Shown here: piece by piece, positions 1 through 7,911 of the stretch | Layout: each line of letters starts with the position of its first letter | How positions within the stretch are numbered: the first letter of the stretch is position 1 | Assembly: GCF_004769195.1 (NCBI RefSeq) | Contig: NZ_RQET01000013.1 | Location: forward strand, 233,500-297,499 | DNA from: Leptospira fletcheri | Lineage (GTDB): Bacteria > Spirochaetota > Leptospiria > Leptospirales > Leptospiraceae | Direction: 5' to 3' | DNA length: 64,000 bases | Notes under the pieces: generated by a model | What the model was told of the DNA's origin: nothing | The model's input: the letters and a program-made list of their open reading frames with translations, nothing else | Databases searched by the model: none | Program-made: the position numbers and the translations under genes

Positions 1-295
1 GGGACGGATCATCATATCCGTCCTTTAGTAGGGTCAATTGTCCTCGGTCGATAATGACTAACGTGGCTTCCGAATTGTCCTTTCCGGAATTTCGGTCCGG
101 GATCGCGTTTCCGTCCTTGTCCACAAGTTGGACATAATGAAAAGCGATACGATCCGTCCGAAAGTCGGAAATATTTCCCACCTCCGGAGCGATCTGAAGA
201 TCCGCCGCGGCGAAAAGTCCTCCAAGTGCAAACGCAAGCGGCACGAGAAAAAGACCCGATAAAATACGATCTGAGGAACGTCGGAAAGGAAACAT
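1..295 (-). CDS. Exported protein of unknown function, N-terminal part (cut by window edge)
   Basis: About 98 residues are visible before the reading frame runs off the left edge. The frame opens with an ATG at 293-295 and encodes a short basic start (MFPFRRSSDR), a hydrophobic stretch around residues 12-29 ending in a small-residue region (GGLFAAADL), and then a hydrophilic segment. That layout is a typical signal peptide, so export is likely. It is the last visible gene of the minus-strand operon that begins at 4613 and lies 74 bases after the GerMN-domain gene. No convincing ribosome site is seen and the frame stays open a little further upstream, so the start is uncertain. I do not recognise the family. 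Confidence 0.55.
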   Translation of the reverse strand, partial: MFPFRRSSDRILSGLFLVPLAFALGGLFAAADLQIAPEVGNISDFRTDRIAFHYVQLVDKDGNAIPDRNSGKDNSEATLVIIDRGQLTLLKDGYDDPS

Positions 296-369
296 GGCTG
301 CTATGAATATCGGCCGTAACTGGCTCGGAAAAAAGGCGAAACGGGAAAGGAAGAGCGCGAAAACCCGGC

Positions 370-1134
370 CTATTTCGGGTTTCTGATATGGATTTCCGTG
401 AGTGAGTAAACCAAACCTCGGATCTCTTCCGCTTCTCCGCCTAATCTGAATTCGATGCGGTTCAGATCGGGGTCATTCTCGAATATGGTACGTTCGACCG
501 CCTTGAAAGAAGAAGAAAGCAGGGATAATTTTCTACGGGTAATTTCCTTCGATTTTTCCTCTTCCGTCATTTGGCTGGCGTACGTGTAATCGATCCGGAA
601 TTTCATCTCCCCGAGTAATTCCTCAAGAGTGGACTTTCTCATATCCAAAATCAGAAGGTCTCCTCGTTTCCAGATCGCGATGACCGAGTCCTGGAGGTTC
701 GGAAGTTTTTTCAGATTTCTAAAATGAACCGCGTCGTTCGGAACGGAAGGATCGAAGTAGCTGGATTCCCCCACTTCCCCCACGAGAGTGAGAACGTCAT
801 GTCGGAAATCTTTCCCGTCCAAAAGCACTTTTCGATGGATGGGAAAGGTTTCTCCTTCCCCATCCGAACCGTAGATCACCACGTCTTTGCGCGGATCCAA
901 GTTCGGCAGATCATAAATGGAAAAAGGAAGAAGAAGTTTGAGAGGATTCTTGCCGGCAAGGATAAAGCCGGTCAAGAAGAGAAGGACCGCGATCCAGGAA
1001 TAGGATAAAAACAACAGTCTCTTGGCTTGCGCGTTGTTCGAAGGAAGAGTGGCTAAGCCGAAAATCCAGGAATAGAACCGTTCCCATCGTTCCAGAAATT
1101 TTTCGAAAACTTCTTTAATCTTTTGCCAATTCAT
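370..1134 (-). CDS. GerMN-like domain membrane-anchored protein
   Basis: A 254-residue protein with one membrane helix near the N-terminus (about residues 42-61, RLLFLSYSWIAVLLFLTGF), a linker, and a C-terminal globular region resembling the GerMN/sporulation-germination fold found in many non-sporulating bacteria as an envelope lipoprotein or anchored domain. The frame continues upstream to 1194, but the ATG at 1134 (MNWQKIKEV) is preferred because it overlaps the amidase stop region by 20 bases, as expected for translational coupling. Pairing of GerMN domains with a cell-wall amidase suggests a peptidoglycan or envelope role, which is inference. The domain call rests on overall pattern and context rather than a signature motif. 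Confidence 0.6.
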   Translation of the reverse strand: MNWQKIKEVFEKFLERWERFYSWIFGLATLPSNNAQAKRLLFLSYSWIAVLLFLTGFILAGKNPLKLLLPFSIYDLPNLDPRKDVVIYGSDGEGETFPIHRKVLLDGKDFRHDVLTLVGEVGESSYFDPSVPNDAVHFRNLKKLPNLQDSVIAIWKRGDLLILDMRKSTLEELLGEMKFRIDYTYASQMTEEEKSKEITRRKLSLLSSSFKAVERTIFENDPDLNRIEFRLGGEAEEIRGLVYSLTEIHIRNPK

Positions 1135-2209
1135 AGGCTCGTATTCCTTCCAGGATACTTTTTGCGATCCGGACTTGTTGCGCCTGGTTCGCAAGCTGTT
1201 CGGACTCTTTCCCGCTGGTCAGATAGCCCATCTCCACGAGAATCGCGGGCATTAGGCTTCCCCGAAGAACGGAAAAATCCGCCTTTTTTACCCCTCGGGA
1301 CAATATCTTGGGAGCGAGCTTTTTTTTCATCTCCGATTCGACGCTGTGAGCCAAAGCCCGACTCCTCCTTTGGATCAGGGAAGAAAGCATCCCCGCTTGG
1401 ATTTTCCGAATATCCGTTCCTCCTCGACGACCGACGATTTTATTTTCCAAGATCGAGGTTTCTCTGGCGGATTCGGTGGAGGGCGTCTGGGAAAGGTAAT
1501 AGACCTCGAAGCCGTTTACGTCTTCGGAAATCGAAGCGTTGCAATGTAGACTTAAGAAAAGAACGGAACCCCCTTTCTGAGTTTCCTTATTTGCGACATC
1601 GGACCTCCTCTCTAGTTCCACGAAATGATCTTCCGAGCGAGTCAAAACGACTCTGACTTCGGGGTACACCTTATTTAGAAATTTTTTCAGGATTCGAGCG
1701 ACTTGCAAAGAGACGGTTTTTTCCTGGATGCCTTTTCCTGAGGAAGTCCCCGGATCCTTCCCCCCGTGTCCCGCGTCCACGATGATCGAGGCAAGATGCA
1801 GCCTTTCGGCTTTCGGCAGGATCTCGAAAGTCAGTTCCGAATCGGAGAATTCGTATTTTACGTCTTCCGAAAGAAGGCGGACAAAGATCGCCTCCACTAC
1901 TTCCGGAGGGAGTAGAAAATCCTTGTCGCGATATAGAACGGGAAGGTTCGTCTTTTCGAGGCTACCGTTGAAGGAATAAAAAGGGGAACCGATTCGAAAA
2001 CGAATCTCCCCCGACGGATGAGAGACGGAGCCGACCAGAATGGCCGACTCGAATTTGGTTTGTAAACTCGGGATCCGTTTTCCGATTTCCTCGAAGCGCA
2101 CATAACGATTCTTTCCGATCGTCGTTATGCGAACTTCGGAAAATAGCGGGGAGCCTCCCGATAGAAAAAGTAGGATCAGTCCCCGAAGAAGGATTTGATT
2201 TTTCGCCAA
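1115..2209 (-). CDS. N-acetylmuramoyl-L-alanine amidase (Amidase_3)
   Basis: Cleaves the bond between MurNAc and the L-Ala of the stem peptide in peptidoglycan. The 364-residue protein has a signal peptide (about residues 1-24), an N-terminal region resembling the AMIN/copper-amine-oxidase-like N domain, and an Amidase_3 domain from about residue 140. Zinc ligands are visible: H148 in VDAGHGGKDPG, E163 in the following helix, and H222 in SLHCNAS; the catalytic glutamate is probably E326 in ILVEMGYL. The start is a TTG at 2209 with AAGGA six bases upstream, inside the end of the helicase gene (34-base overlap). It probably acts in the periplasm in cell division or wall turnover. Confidence 0.9.
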   Translation of the reverse strand: MAKNQILLRGLILLFLSGGSPLFSEVRITTIGKNRYVRFEEIGKRIPSLQTKFESAILVGSVSHPSGEIRFRIGSPFYSFNGSLEKTNLPVLYRDKDFLLPPEVVEAIFVRLLSEDVKYEFSDSELTFEILPKAERLHLASIIVDAGHGGKDPGTSSGKGIQEKTVSLQVARILKKFLNKVYPEVRVVLTRSEDHFVELERRSDVANKETQKGGSVLFLSLHCNASISEDVNGFEVYYLSQTPSTESARETSILENKIVGRRGGTDIRKIQAGMLSSLIQRRSRALAHSVESEMKKKLAPKILSRGVKKADFSVLRGSLMPAILVEMGYLTSGKESEQLANQAQQVRIAKSILEGIRAYELAKD

Positions 2210-3816
2210 ACGGATTCCTTCTTCTTACTTTGATTTTGTTTCGATTCGTTGATGTCGAAAAGGTTTCTCTTTTTCTTATCGTACGTTTGGTTTCGAGAAC
2301 GTTCTTCGGACTGGAAGGATTTGTTGACGCCGCCCTCTTTCGGTTGGCGGTTCTTTCCTTTTTTCTTATTCTTGGGATTCTTGTCCCTTTTTTCCGCGAC
2401 GGTCCCCAAAACTGTATCCGCTTTTTGCAGAAATTGTTCCGCTTCCCGAATGGCGGATTCCGGTTTTTTACGCTCGAAACGTGCTTTTCCGCGATCCCGG
2501 TTTCTATCCTTGCCTTCCCGAGGTCCCCGATCCCGGTTCTCGGTTTGGAAAGACCCGTTGCGATCTCCCTGTTTCCGATTTCCTCTTCCATCCCTGGATT
2601 GCGGTTGCTTTCCGTTCCTTTGGTGTCTTTCCTTCGGACCCTGGTCGTACGCGTCTCCCGCTACGAACGGCTCGAACTCGCCTTTCGGAAAATCCAAAAG
2701 CTCTTCCTCGACAGGGGTAACTTCTATCTTTTGTCTAAGATAACGTTCTATCTTTTCCAGTTCGTTATAATCGGTCTCCGAGCAAAAGCTGACCGATTTT
2801 CCCAAACGCCCTGCTCTCGCAGTACGGCCGATCCGGTGAACGTAATTTTCGGTATCCTGAGGGAGGTCGAAGTTGAAAACTAGACCGATATTTTCCACGT
2901 CGATCCCGCGGCTCGCAACGTCCGTAGCAACCATGTATTTGAAACGTCCTGACTTGAAATCCCTCATCAGACGCAGTCTCTTTTTCTGATCCAGATCGGA
3001 AGAGATTCCGGTGACCGGAATTCCGTATTTGCGAAGAGTATGAACGATACGAGGGATATTCGCTTTAAAATTCGTGAATATGATTCCCTGGCCGTCCACT
3101 TCGGAATCCAGAATCGTATTCACCATATAAGGAAGTTTTTCTTCCCGCCCCAAGTGGACCAATTTTTGGTCGATCCTCTCGGTGATGAGTTTGTCCGGAT
3201 TGATCTGGATCTCGACCGGCTCGTTCATAAAGCGATACGCCAGACGCATGACTTCCACGGATAAAGTGGCCGAAAACAGCAGAGTCTGTTTACGATTCTT
3301 GCATTTATGGAGCAACCAACGGATATCGTTAATGAATCCCATATCGAGCATCCGGTCCGCTTCATCTAGGACAAAAAATTGGACTTGCTCCAGGTCGGCA
3401 GTGCCGCCTCTGGCCAAATCTATCAAACGTCCGGGTGTAGCGACGATGAGTCCGTTTAGACCTTCTAAATCCCGGTTCTGGGATTTATAATCCGTACCGC
3501 CGATGATCGGGACCACCCTGGTATCGGTGTACTTTAGGAGCTTCTCCGCCTCTTCGGAAATCTGAATGACTAGTTCCCGAGTTGGTGCGAGGATCAGCGT
3601 GCTGACTCCCTTGATTCCTTTGGTCAGGACATTGTGAATGATCGGAACGAGAAAGGCCACTGTCTTGCCTGTTCCGGTCTGGGCTAATCCGGTGATGTCC
3701 TTCCCCTCGATTCCGTGGGGAATGGCCTTTTCCTGGATTGGTGTGAGCTCGACGAAACCGGCTTTTTCGATAGCTTTTTGCAGGTTTGGTTCGAGGTTTA
3801 ATTCTTCGAATTTCAT
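2176..3816 (-). CDS. DEAD-box ATP-dependent RNA helicase (RhlE type)
   Basis: ATP-dependent unwinding or remodelling of RNA, typically in ribosome assembly, cold adaptation or RNA decay. The 546-residue protein shows the full motif set: Q motif near residue 28, Walker A AQTGTGKT at 45-52, PTRELV near 78, DEAD at 151-154, SAT at 182-184 and HRIGRTARAGR in the second RecA domain. Residues from about 380 form a long Lys/Arg/Asn/Gln-rich tail, a common RNA-binding appendix of RhlE-like helicases. The ATG at 3816 overlaps the methyltransferase stop (ATGA), so the two are translationally coupled; the 3' end runs 34 bases into the amidase gene. Confidence 0.95.
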   Translation of the reverse strand: MKFEELNLEPNLQKAIEKAGFVELTPIQEKAIPHGIEGKDITGLAQTGTGKTVAFLVPIIHNVLTKGIKGVSTLILAPTRELVIQISEEAEKLLKYTDTRVVPIIGGTDYKSQNRDLEGLNGLIVATPGRLIDLARGGTADLEQVQFFVLDEADRMLDMGFINDIRWLLHKCKNRKQTLLFSATLSVEVMRLAYRFMNEPVEIQINPDKLITERIDQKLVHLGREEKLPYMVNTILDSEVDGQGIIFTNFKANIPRIVHTLRKYGIPVTGISSDLDQKKRLRLMRDFKSGRFKYMVATDVASRGIDVENIGLVFNFDLPQDTENYVHRIGRTARAGRLGKSVSFCSETDYNELEKIERYLRQKIEVTPVEEELLDFPKGEFEPFVAGDAYDQGPKERHQRNGKQPQSRDGRGNRKQGDRNGSFQTENRDRGPREGKDRNRDRGKARFERKKPESAIREAEQFLQKADTVLGTVAEKRDKNPKNKKKGKNRQPKEGGVNKSFQSEERSRNQTYDKKKRNLFDINESKQNQSKKKESVWRKIKSFFGD

Positions 3817-4613
3817 ACTATTTTAATCGCGATTAAATGGAATGTATCCGCGTAGCAGGCGAGGTTCGCATAGCGGACAAATAGAGGATGAGGTAGAACT
3901 TTTCCTCTCCAACCCTTATCTCTAGTCGGGTGGTAGGACATAGGTTTCTTATATACCGTGCGCCAACCGTACAATTTCAACATTTTTTTCAGGGAATCCG
4001 GCGAATAATCCCAAAAATGATCCTTAGGATGCCCGGCAAACCATTCTGTCGGGTTCGTCCGGAACGTCGGGCCGAATAAGGAAGGCAACCCTAAAAAGAG
4101 CAATCCGCCAGATCGAACCAAATCAGTCAGTTTTCGAAACACTGCCTCCGCATCCGAAAAGTGTTCCACGACGAAAAACGCGCAGACCGCGTCGAATTTT
4201 TCCTTCGGAAGAAGTTCATCCGACAAAAAAGATCCGGAGATCACGTTTAAACCCAAGGTTTTCCGGGCGAAGGAAGCTTCGGTTTCGGAAAGCTCCATCC
4301 CTGTTACGGAATATCCCGCTTTTTTAGCCTCATCTAAAAAAAAACCGGCAGCGCATCCGACTTCGAACAGGGTTTTCCCGTTCGGATTTTGGAATCGGGC
4401 AAGAGAGGCCAATCTTCGTCGAGCGAGCTCTCTTAATTGGGGCTCATCTTCGTAATACGTTTTTTTATATTGGTTCTTGTATTCCTCTTGGAAATAGGAA
4501 TCCTCGTATTCTCTTTCTCTCGCCTTTCGGTAGAAATGGACTCCCGTACGGGAACATACGAGATACTCCTCCGGATATTTCGGATGCGGTTTTAAATCGA
4601 AGATCGAATCCAT
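3813..4613 (-). CDS. Class I SAM-dependent methyltransferase
   Basis: A 266-residue protein with a Rossmann-type methyltransferase core. Motif I is EVGCAAG at about residues 84-90, followed by an acidic residue ending the second strand (GMELSE) and a motif resembling AVCAFFVVEHF that is typical of Methyltransf_11/23 families. The N-terminal 40 residues (YLVCSRTG and following) resemble the short cap of methyltransferases that act on small molecules or lipid/polysaccharide precursors. The substrate cannot be told from sequence. It is the first gene of the minus-strand operon, coupled to the RNA helicase through an ATGA overlap. The start is the ATG at 4613; the ribosome site is weak. Confidence 0.85.
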   Translation of the reverse strand: MDSIFDLKPHPKYPEEYLVCSRTGVHFYRKAREREYEDSYFQEEYKNQYKKTYYEDEPQLRELARRRLASLARFQNPNGKTLFEVGCAAGFFLDEAKKAGYSVTGMELSETEASFARKTLGLNVISGSFLSDELLPKEKFDAVCAFFVVEHFSDAEAVFRKLTDLVRSGGLLFLGLPSLFGPTFRTNPTEWFAGHPKDHFWDYSPDSLKKMLKLYGWRTVYKKPMSYHPTRDKGWRGKVLPHPLFVRYANLACYADTFHLIAIKIV

Positions 4614-4722
4614 TCCTCTACTTTTGTTCTCAGGATTTGCCGGCGTACTCTAGGGTAAAGAAAAATCCGTTTTCCGTTTCCTCCCGAAAGGGCCGACAAA
4701 CGAAAATCCGTTTCTAAACTGC

Positions 4723-4753
4723 TTGAAAAAAAGGGTGCCGAGTCTGTTATAGA
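4723..4753 (+). promoter_or_regulatory. Possible promoter for ridA
   Basis: TTGAAA at 4723-4728 and an extended minus-10-like TGTTATAGA ending at 4753 lie 18-19 bases apart, followed by GGAGG at 4768-4772 and the TTG start at 4782. Spacing is slightly long, so this is only a candidate. Confidence 0.35.
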
Positions 4754-4781
4754 AGGAATCGCTTTCCGGAGGGGCACTTCC

Positions 4782-5240
4782 TTGAACGTTCTTGAAAAAA
4801 TCAAATCTTTGGGACTAGAGTTTCCTCCGGCTCCGAAAGCGATCGCCTCCTATATACCGGCAAACCGTTCCGATCGACTCGTATTCACCTCCGGACAACT
4901 TCCGATGAAAGACGGAAAACTGGTCGTTTCCGGTGCGTTGGGCTTCGATCTTTTGGTAAGCGACGTCAAGGAAGCCACCGAGCAGGCGACCTTGAACGGG
5001 TTGGCAGCAATCTCCGCTCTGATCGGCGGATTGGACAAAATCAAATCCATCGTCAAAGTGGGCGTTTTCGTAGCTTCTTCTTCCACTTTTTTCGAACAAC
5101 ATCTCGTGGCGAATTACGCGTCGAATCTTCTCTTGGAATTGTTCGGCGAGTCCGGCAGACACGCTCGTTTTGCTGTCGGTTGCGTAGCTCTTCCGCTCGG
5201 CGCTCCTGTTGAAGTGGAAATTACGGCAGAAATAGAATAA
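4782..5240 (+). CDS. ridA: RidA/YjgF family protein (Atu1372-like subgroup)
   Basis: RidA proteins hydrolyse reactive enamine/imine intermediates released by PLP enzymes in the cytoplasm; members of this subgroup are less well studied. The 152-residue protein has the subgroup's pattern: an N-terminal block with RSDRLVFTSGQLP, a central block KIVKVGVFV, then EQHLVANYASNLL, a GRHARFAVG block with the conserved arginines, and the C-terminal PLGAPVEVE strand. It starts at TTG (4782) with GGAGG nine bases upstream; no ATG fits better. The membrane protein gene starts three bases after its stop, so the two are probably co-transcribed. Confidence 0.85.
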   Translation: MNVLEKIKSLGLEFPPAPKAIASYIPANRSDRLVFTSGQLPMKDGKLVVSGALGFDLLVSDVKEATEQATLNGLAAISALIGGLDKIKSIVKVGVFVASSSTFFEQHLVANYASNLLLELFGESGRHARFAVGCVALPLGAPVEVEITAEIE

Positions 5241-5243
5241 TCC

Positions 5244-5765
5244 ATGCTTTTTTCTTCCTTTTTGAAGGACCTCGGCCTCGCCTTTCCGGCCATTCCTGTC
5301 GTACTGCACGGATGGCAACGTTTCTTTTCGGAATTGTACGGTAGATTTAAGGAATTCTTCTTCGAAAAATCCGGAAGCGAGAAATTCATTTTCGTTTTCA
5401 GTTTTGCCCAACTTCTTTTCAGTCTTTCGAGCTGGGTCGGCTATAAGATCAATCTTGGATCCGAAGAACAGGAAAACATACGGGTCGCCACGAATATATT
5501 CTTCATCCTTCCTTCCTTTCTGGTTTTTTTCTTCGGAGGGTTTTGGAGAAGCGACTGGCTTTATAAAGTTTTATTCGTCCTTCAGATATTTTTAGGACTT
5601 CTTCTCGGTCTGGGCTTCTTTATGCCGGATATCTTCTTCGTCAGTTTCAGTAGCGAATCCGACTATGAGTTCAATTGGAAATTTTATACGTTTGCAGGGG
5701 TCTGGCTCCTGACCACTCTTCTTGTTTCGGCTTCCAATGGTTCGAAAGAGGGGTTGAAAAGGTAG
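5244..5765 (+). CDS. Multi-pass membrane protein of unknown function
   Basis: A 173-residue protein with a short amphipathic N-terminus and about four hydrophobic segments: around residues 52-68, 88-104, 112-134 and 148-165. Charged residues between segments fit an integral inner-membrane protein. I do not recognise the family. It follows ridA by three bases, so it likely shares its transcript. Its stop codon is followed directly by a GC-rich hairpin. Confidence 0.6.
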   Translation: MLFSSFLKDLGLAFPAIPVVLHGWQRFFSELYGRFKEFFFEKSGSEKFIFVFSFAQLLFSLSSWVGYKINLGSEEQENIRVATNIFFILPSFLVFFFGGFWRSDWLYKVLFVLQIFLGLLLGLGFFMPDIFFVSFSSESDYEFNWKFYTFAGVWLLTTLLVSASNGSKEGLKR

Positions 5766-5811
5766 CCCCACCCGACTCTGGGTGGGGGCCGGTGCGGTGG
5801 TACCCCGCGCC
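5766..5811 (+). terminator. Two adjacent GC-rich hairpins after the membrane protein gene
   Basis: CCCCACCC (5766-5773) pairs with GGGTGGGG (5780-5787) around a six-base loop immediately after the TAG stop. A second stem follows, GGTGCGG (5791-5797) with CCGCGCC (5805-5811). There is no T-run, so this may be a 3'-end processing or repeat element instead of a classic Rho-independent terminator. A related CCCCACCC hairpin occurs at 50051-50089. Confidence 0.5.
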
Positions 5812-5865
5812 AGCATCGATCAACTATCAGAATTTTGTTATTTAGGCAAGAAAGTTTTTTGCAAA

Positions 5866-5889
5866 TTCTTGTAGGAGCTCCTACAAGAA
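5866..5889. repeat. 24-bp perfect palindrome centred on GTAGGAGCTCCTAC
   Basis: Bases 5866-5889 form a perfect 24-base inverted repeat with the core GTAGGAGCTCCTAC. A degenerate copy, GTAGGAGTTCCTGC, lies at 50028-50041. It resembles short interspersed palindromes I associate with Leptospira intergenic DNA. The remaining bases up to 5987 show no gene. Confidence 0.55.
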
Positions 5890-5987
5890 AAGGTTGAAAA
5901 AAGTCGTTGCGAAAAGGGCGTTTTTATAGTGGAGAAACGGGCGACAATTGGCCCACGACCCCGCCGCCGCTCTTTCAAAAAACTCCC

Positions 5988-7472
5988 TTATATCCCTTGC
6001 AAGACTAAGTCCATAATTTTAGAAAAAACTTTCCGGATATCATCTCTCGCATCTTCATCGGGAAGAACCTTATGATTCCAGATTTTCAGACCGAAGCGAA
6101 TGAAGAAATTATCCAAAAATTCGGATTCTATATGCGTGCGCATCAATGTCCGAGCCCCTTCTCGATCCCATCTCAGCACGAAATAGGAACCTTTTCCACC
6201 GTTCGCTTTCACTAAAGTCTCCGTAAATTCGTGGATAATGGATTGGAGATTTCCCGGAATGAACAAATTAATCGCCCAACTTGGAGCCAAATACGCGAAA
6301 GCTCCGCTTACTTCGAATTTCTCCACCTTGGTCAGTTTCAAATTTAAAACGCCGGAAGAAGGCGAATTGGAAAATCTGCCGAACAATTGGATATCCTCGT
6401 TTTCCAATAGTAATCCGTAGAGATTCGCTTCGAGAGAAGCCTTCACTAAAAAAGGCAATTCCGTCAGAGACGAGAAGGAAAATGCTTCTTCCGGATAGAG
6501 ATTTCCTTTTGAATCGAAAGGAACGATCTTACCGTCTTTTGTATAAAAGCGAAACTTCAACTCGGCAGTCTTGGAGACCAAGCCGAATTGGAGCAATGTT
6601 TTTCCTTGCAGATTCGTGATTCTCGCCTTAATCCAACCCAGATATTTGATATCATCCAAATAATCGCCGAGATCCGTAAAATCCGTCGCTAAGGATTGTT
6701 CTACCGTTCCTTCGAAATTGAATTCGGTAATCCCCTGTGCTTTCCCTTCCTTAGAAACGCTAAGCAAAGAGCTCAGTCCGAAATAATAATTCAAAAATTT
6801 TGCAAGTCCAGGAAAAGAAGAATCGAAATCGTTCAGGACATGTCTCGCTTCATGGTCCTTGATTTTTTTGAAAATCTGAGTGGAAGGCGCCTGAATTGCG
6901 GAGACGTTTTTCGGATCTAAAAACTTCAGCCCTGAATCCATCGCGTTTACTCCATGTTTGTGGGTAAACGGACCTAAATTGGTGGAAACATCCAAATTGC
7001 CCGAGTAAGAGTTTCCGCCGTACGTAGGTTTTGGATTGTGTCTTAGGGAAAATTCCGCGGAAAAATCACCGAAGCTCTGGATCGGTACTTCTTTCATCCG
7101 GATATTCTCTAAACTCACACGGTAGCCGTCCGGAGCGAATTTCCCCTTATAGGTGACAAAATGTCCCCCATCTTCCTTTTGCATGAATTCGGAGTTGAAC
7201 AGATTTTTTAATTCGAACCTCTCCAAGGAGCGATCCAGATATTTGTGGAACTCCAACGCGCGACCATCGTATTTATTTTTGATCGCTGCGATCTTTAAGA
7301 ACTGGAAGAACTGGCGAGAAATATTGCGTCCATCAGGTCCGATATGATCCGGAATCTCTTTCAAGGAAAGGGCCGTGGAGGCGGAGCCGGCAACGAGAAG
7401 CAGAACAAAACCGAGAGAAACGGCTTGTTTACTTCGAATTCGAATATTCGATTTTTTCTTAATCCCTAACAT
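5988..7472 (-). CDS. Exported protein of unknown function, 494 residues
   Basis: I do not recognise the family. The start chosen is the ATG at 7472 (MLGIKKKSN) because AGAGG lies five bases upstream; the frame opens eight codons earlier. A basic N-terminus is followed by a hydrophobic segment (about residues 18-36, AVSLGFVLLLVAGSASTAL), giving a clear signal peptide. The mature part contains beta-rich segments with repeated FxVSGAF/LxFGLVSKT-like strands and a central stretch with HKHGVNAMDS and DHEARHVLNDF. The latter (HEARH) superficially resembles a zinc HExxH-type motif but lacks its spacing. An envelope location is likely; function unknown. Transcribed alone, divergent from the chemoreceptor gene. 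Confidence 0.65.
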   Translation of the reverse strand: MLGIKKKSNIRIRSKQAVSLGFVLLLVAGSASTALSLKEIPDHIGPDGRNISRQFFQFLKIAAIKNKYDGRALEFHKYLDRSLERFELKNLFNSEFMQKEDGGHFVTYKGKFAPDGYRVSLENIRMKEVPIQSFGDFSAEFSLRHNPKPTYGGNSYSGNLDVSTNLGPFTHKHGVNAMDSGLKFLDPKNVSAIQAPSTQIFKKIKDHEARHVLNDFDSSFPGLAKFLNYYFGLSSLLSVSKEGKAQGITEFNFEGTVEQSLATDFTDLGDYLDDIKYLGWIKARITNLQGKTLLQFGLVSKTAELKFRFYTKDGKIVPFDSKGNLYPEEAFSFSSLTELPFLVKASLEANLYGLLLENEDIQLFGRFSNSPSSGVLNLKLTKVEKFEVSGAFAYLAPSWAINLFIPGNLQSIIHEFTETLVKANGGKGSYFVLRWDREGARTLMRTHIESEFLDNFFIRFGLKIWNHKVLPDEDARDDIRKVFSKIMDLVLQGI

Positions 7473-7911
7473 TCTATCCTCTTTCTCTTTTATCAAACAA
7501 TTGTTTTATATAAATTCAGTCGTAACTCTCTCAATTTATTCCGAGAGAAGAGTCTGTCAAGTGTATAGCGATCGCTACAATGGCCTTAGACCCTAAAAAC
7601 CGTCGAGTCCGTTTTCTTACGATTTTTTCCGTCGGAGAATCTATATACTTACTTTAAGACGTTAATTGCAATTTAAAGTCGAATACGTCCGAACAACTAA
7701 CGAATCTTCAACTCTATACTCTTTGGTGTAAGTATCTTTGATACAATCGGAGAGCGACTTCGCTTATACGACTTCTAAGCGAATTTTGGATAAAAGTCTT
7801 TATTTTTTGGCAAAGTTTCGTCTTATTGAAAATCTTAAAATCCAAGCTTAATTCATAAACGATGCGGCCGAATTAAAATCTTGGATGATCAAGAAATTAA
7901 GGAATAGATAG
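7473..7911. other. Divergent intergenic region, no gene seen
   Basis: This 439-base stretch separates the divergent exported-protein and chemoreceptor genes and must hold both promoters. It is AT-rich and has a 10-base palindrome AATTGCAATT at 7664-7673. No ORF with a ribosome site, no RNA fold and no strong minus-35/minus-10 pair is evident. Confidence 0.5.

Noticed and set aside
2230..2883. Plus-strand frames of 164-217 codons antisense to the helicase tail
   Set aside because: They mirror the Lys/Arg-rich tail as Phe/Leu/Ser-rich sequence and overlap a well-supported gene, so they are composition shadows.
7811..7837. Sigma-28-like promoter for the chemoreceptor
   Set aside because: CAAAGTTT at 7811-7818 resembles the minus-35, but the bases 11 further on match the GCCGATAA minus-10 at only two of eight positions.
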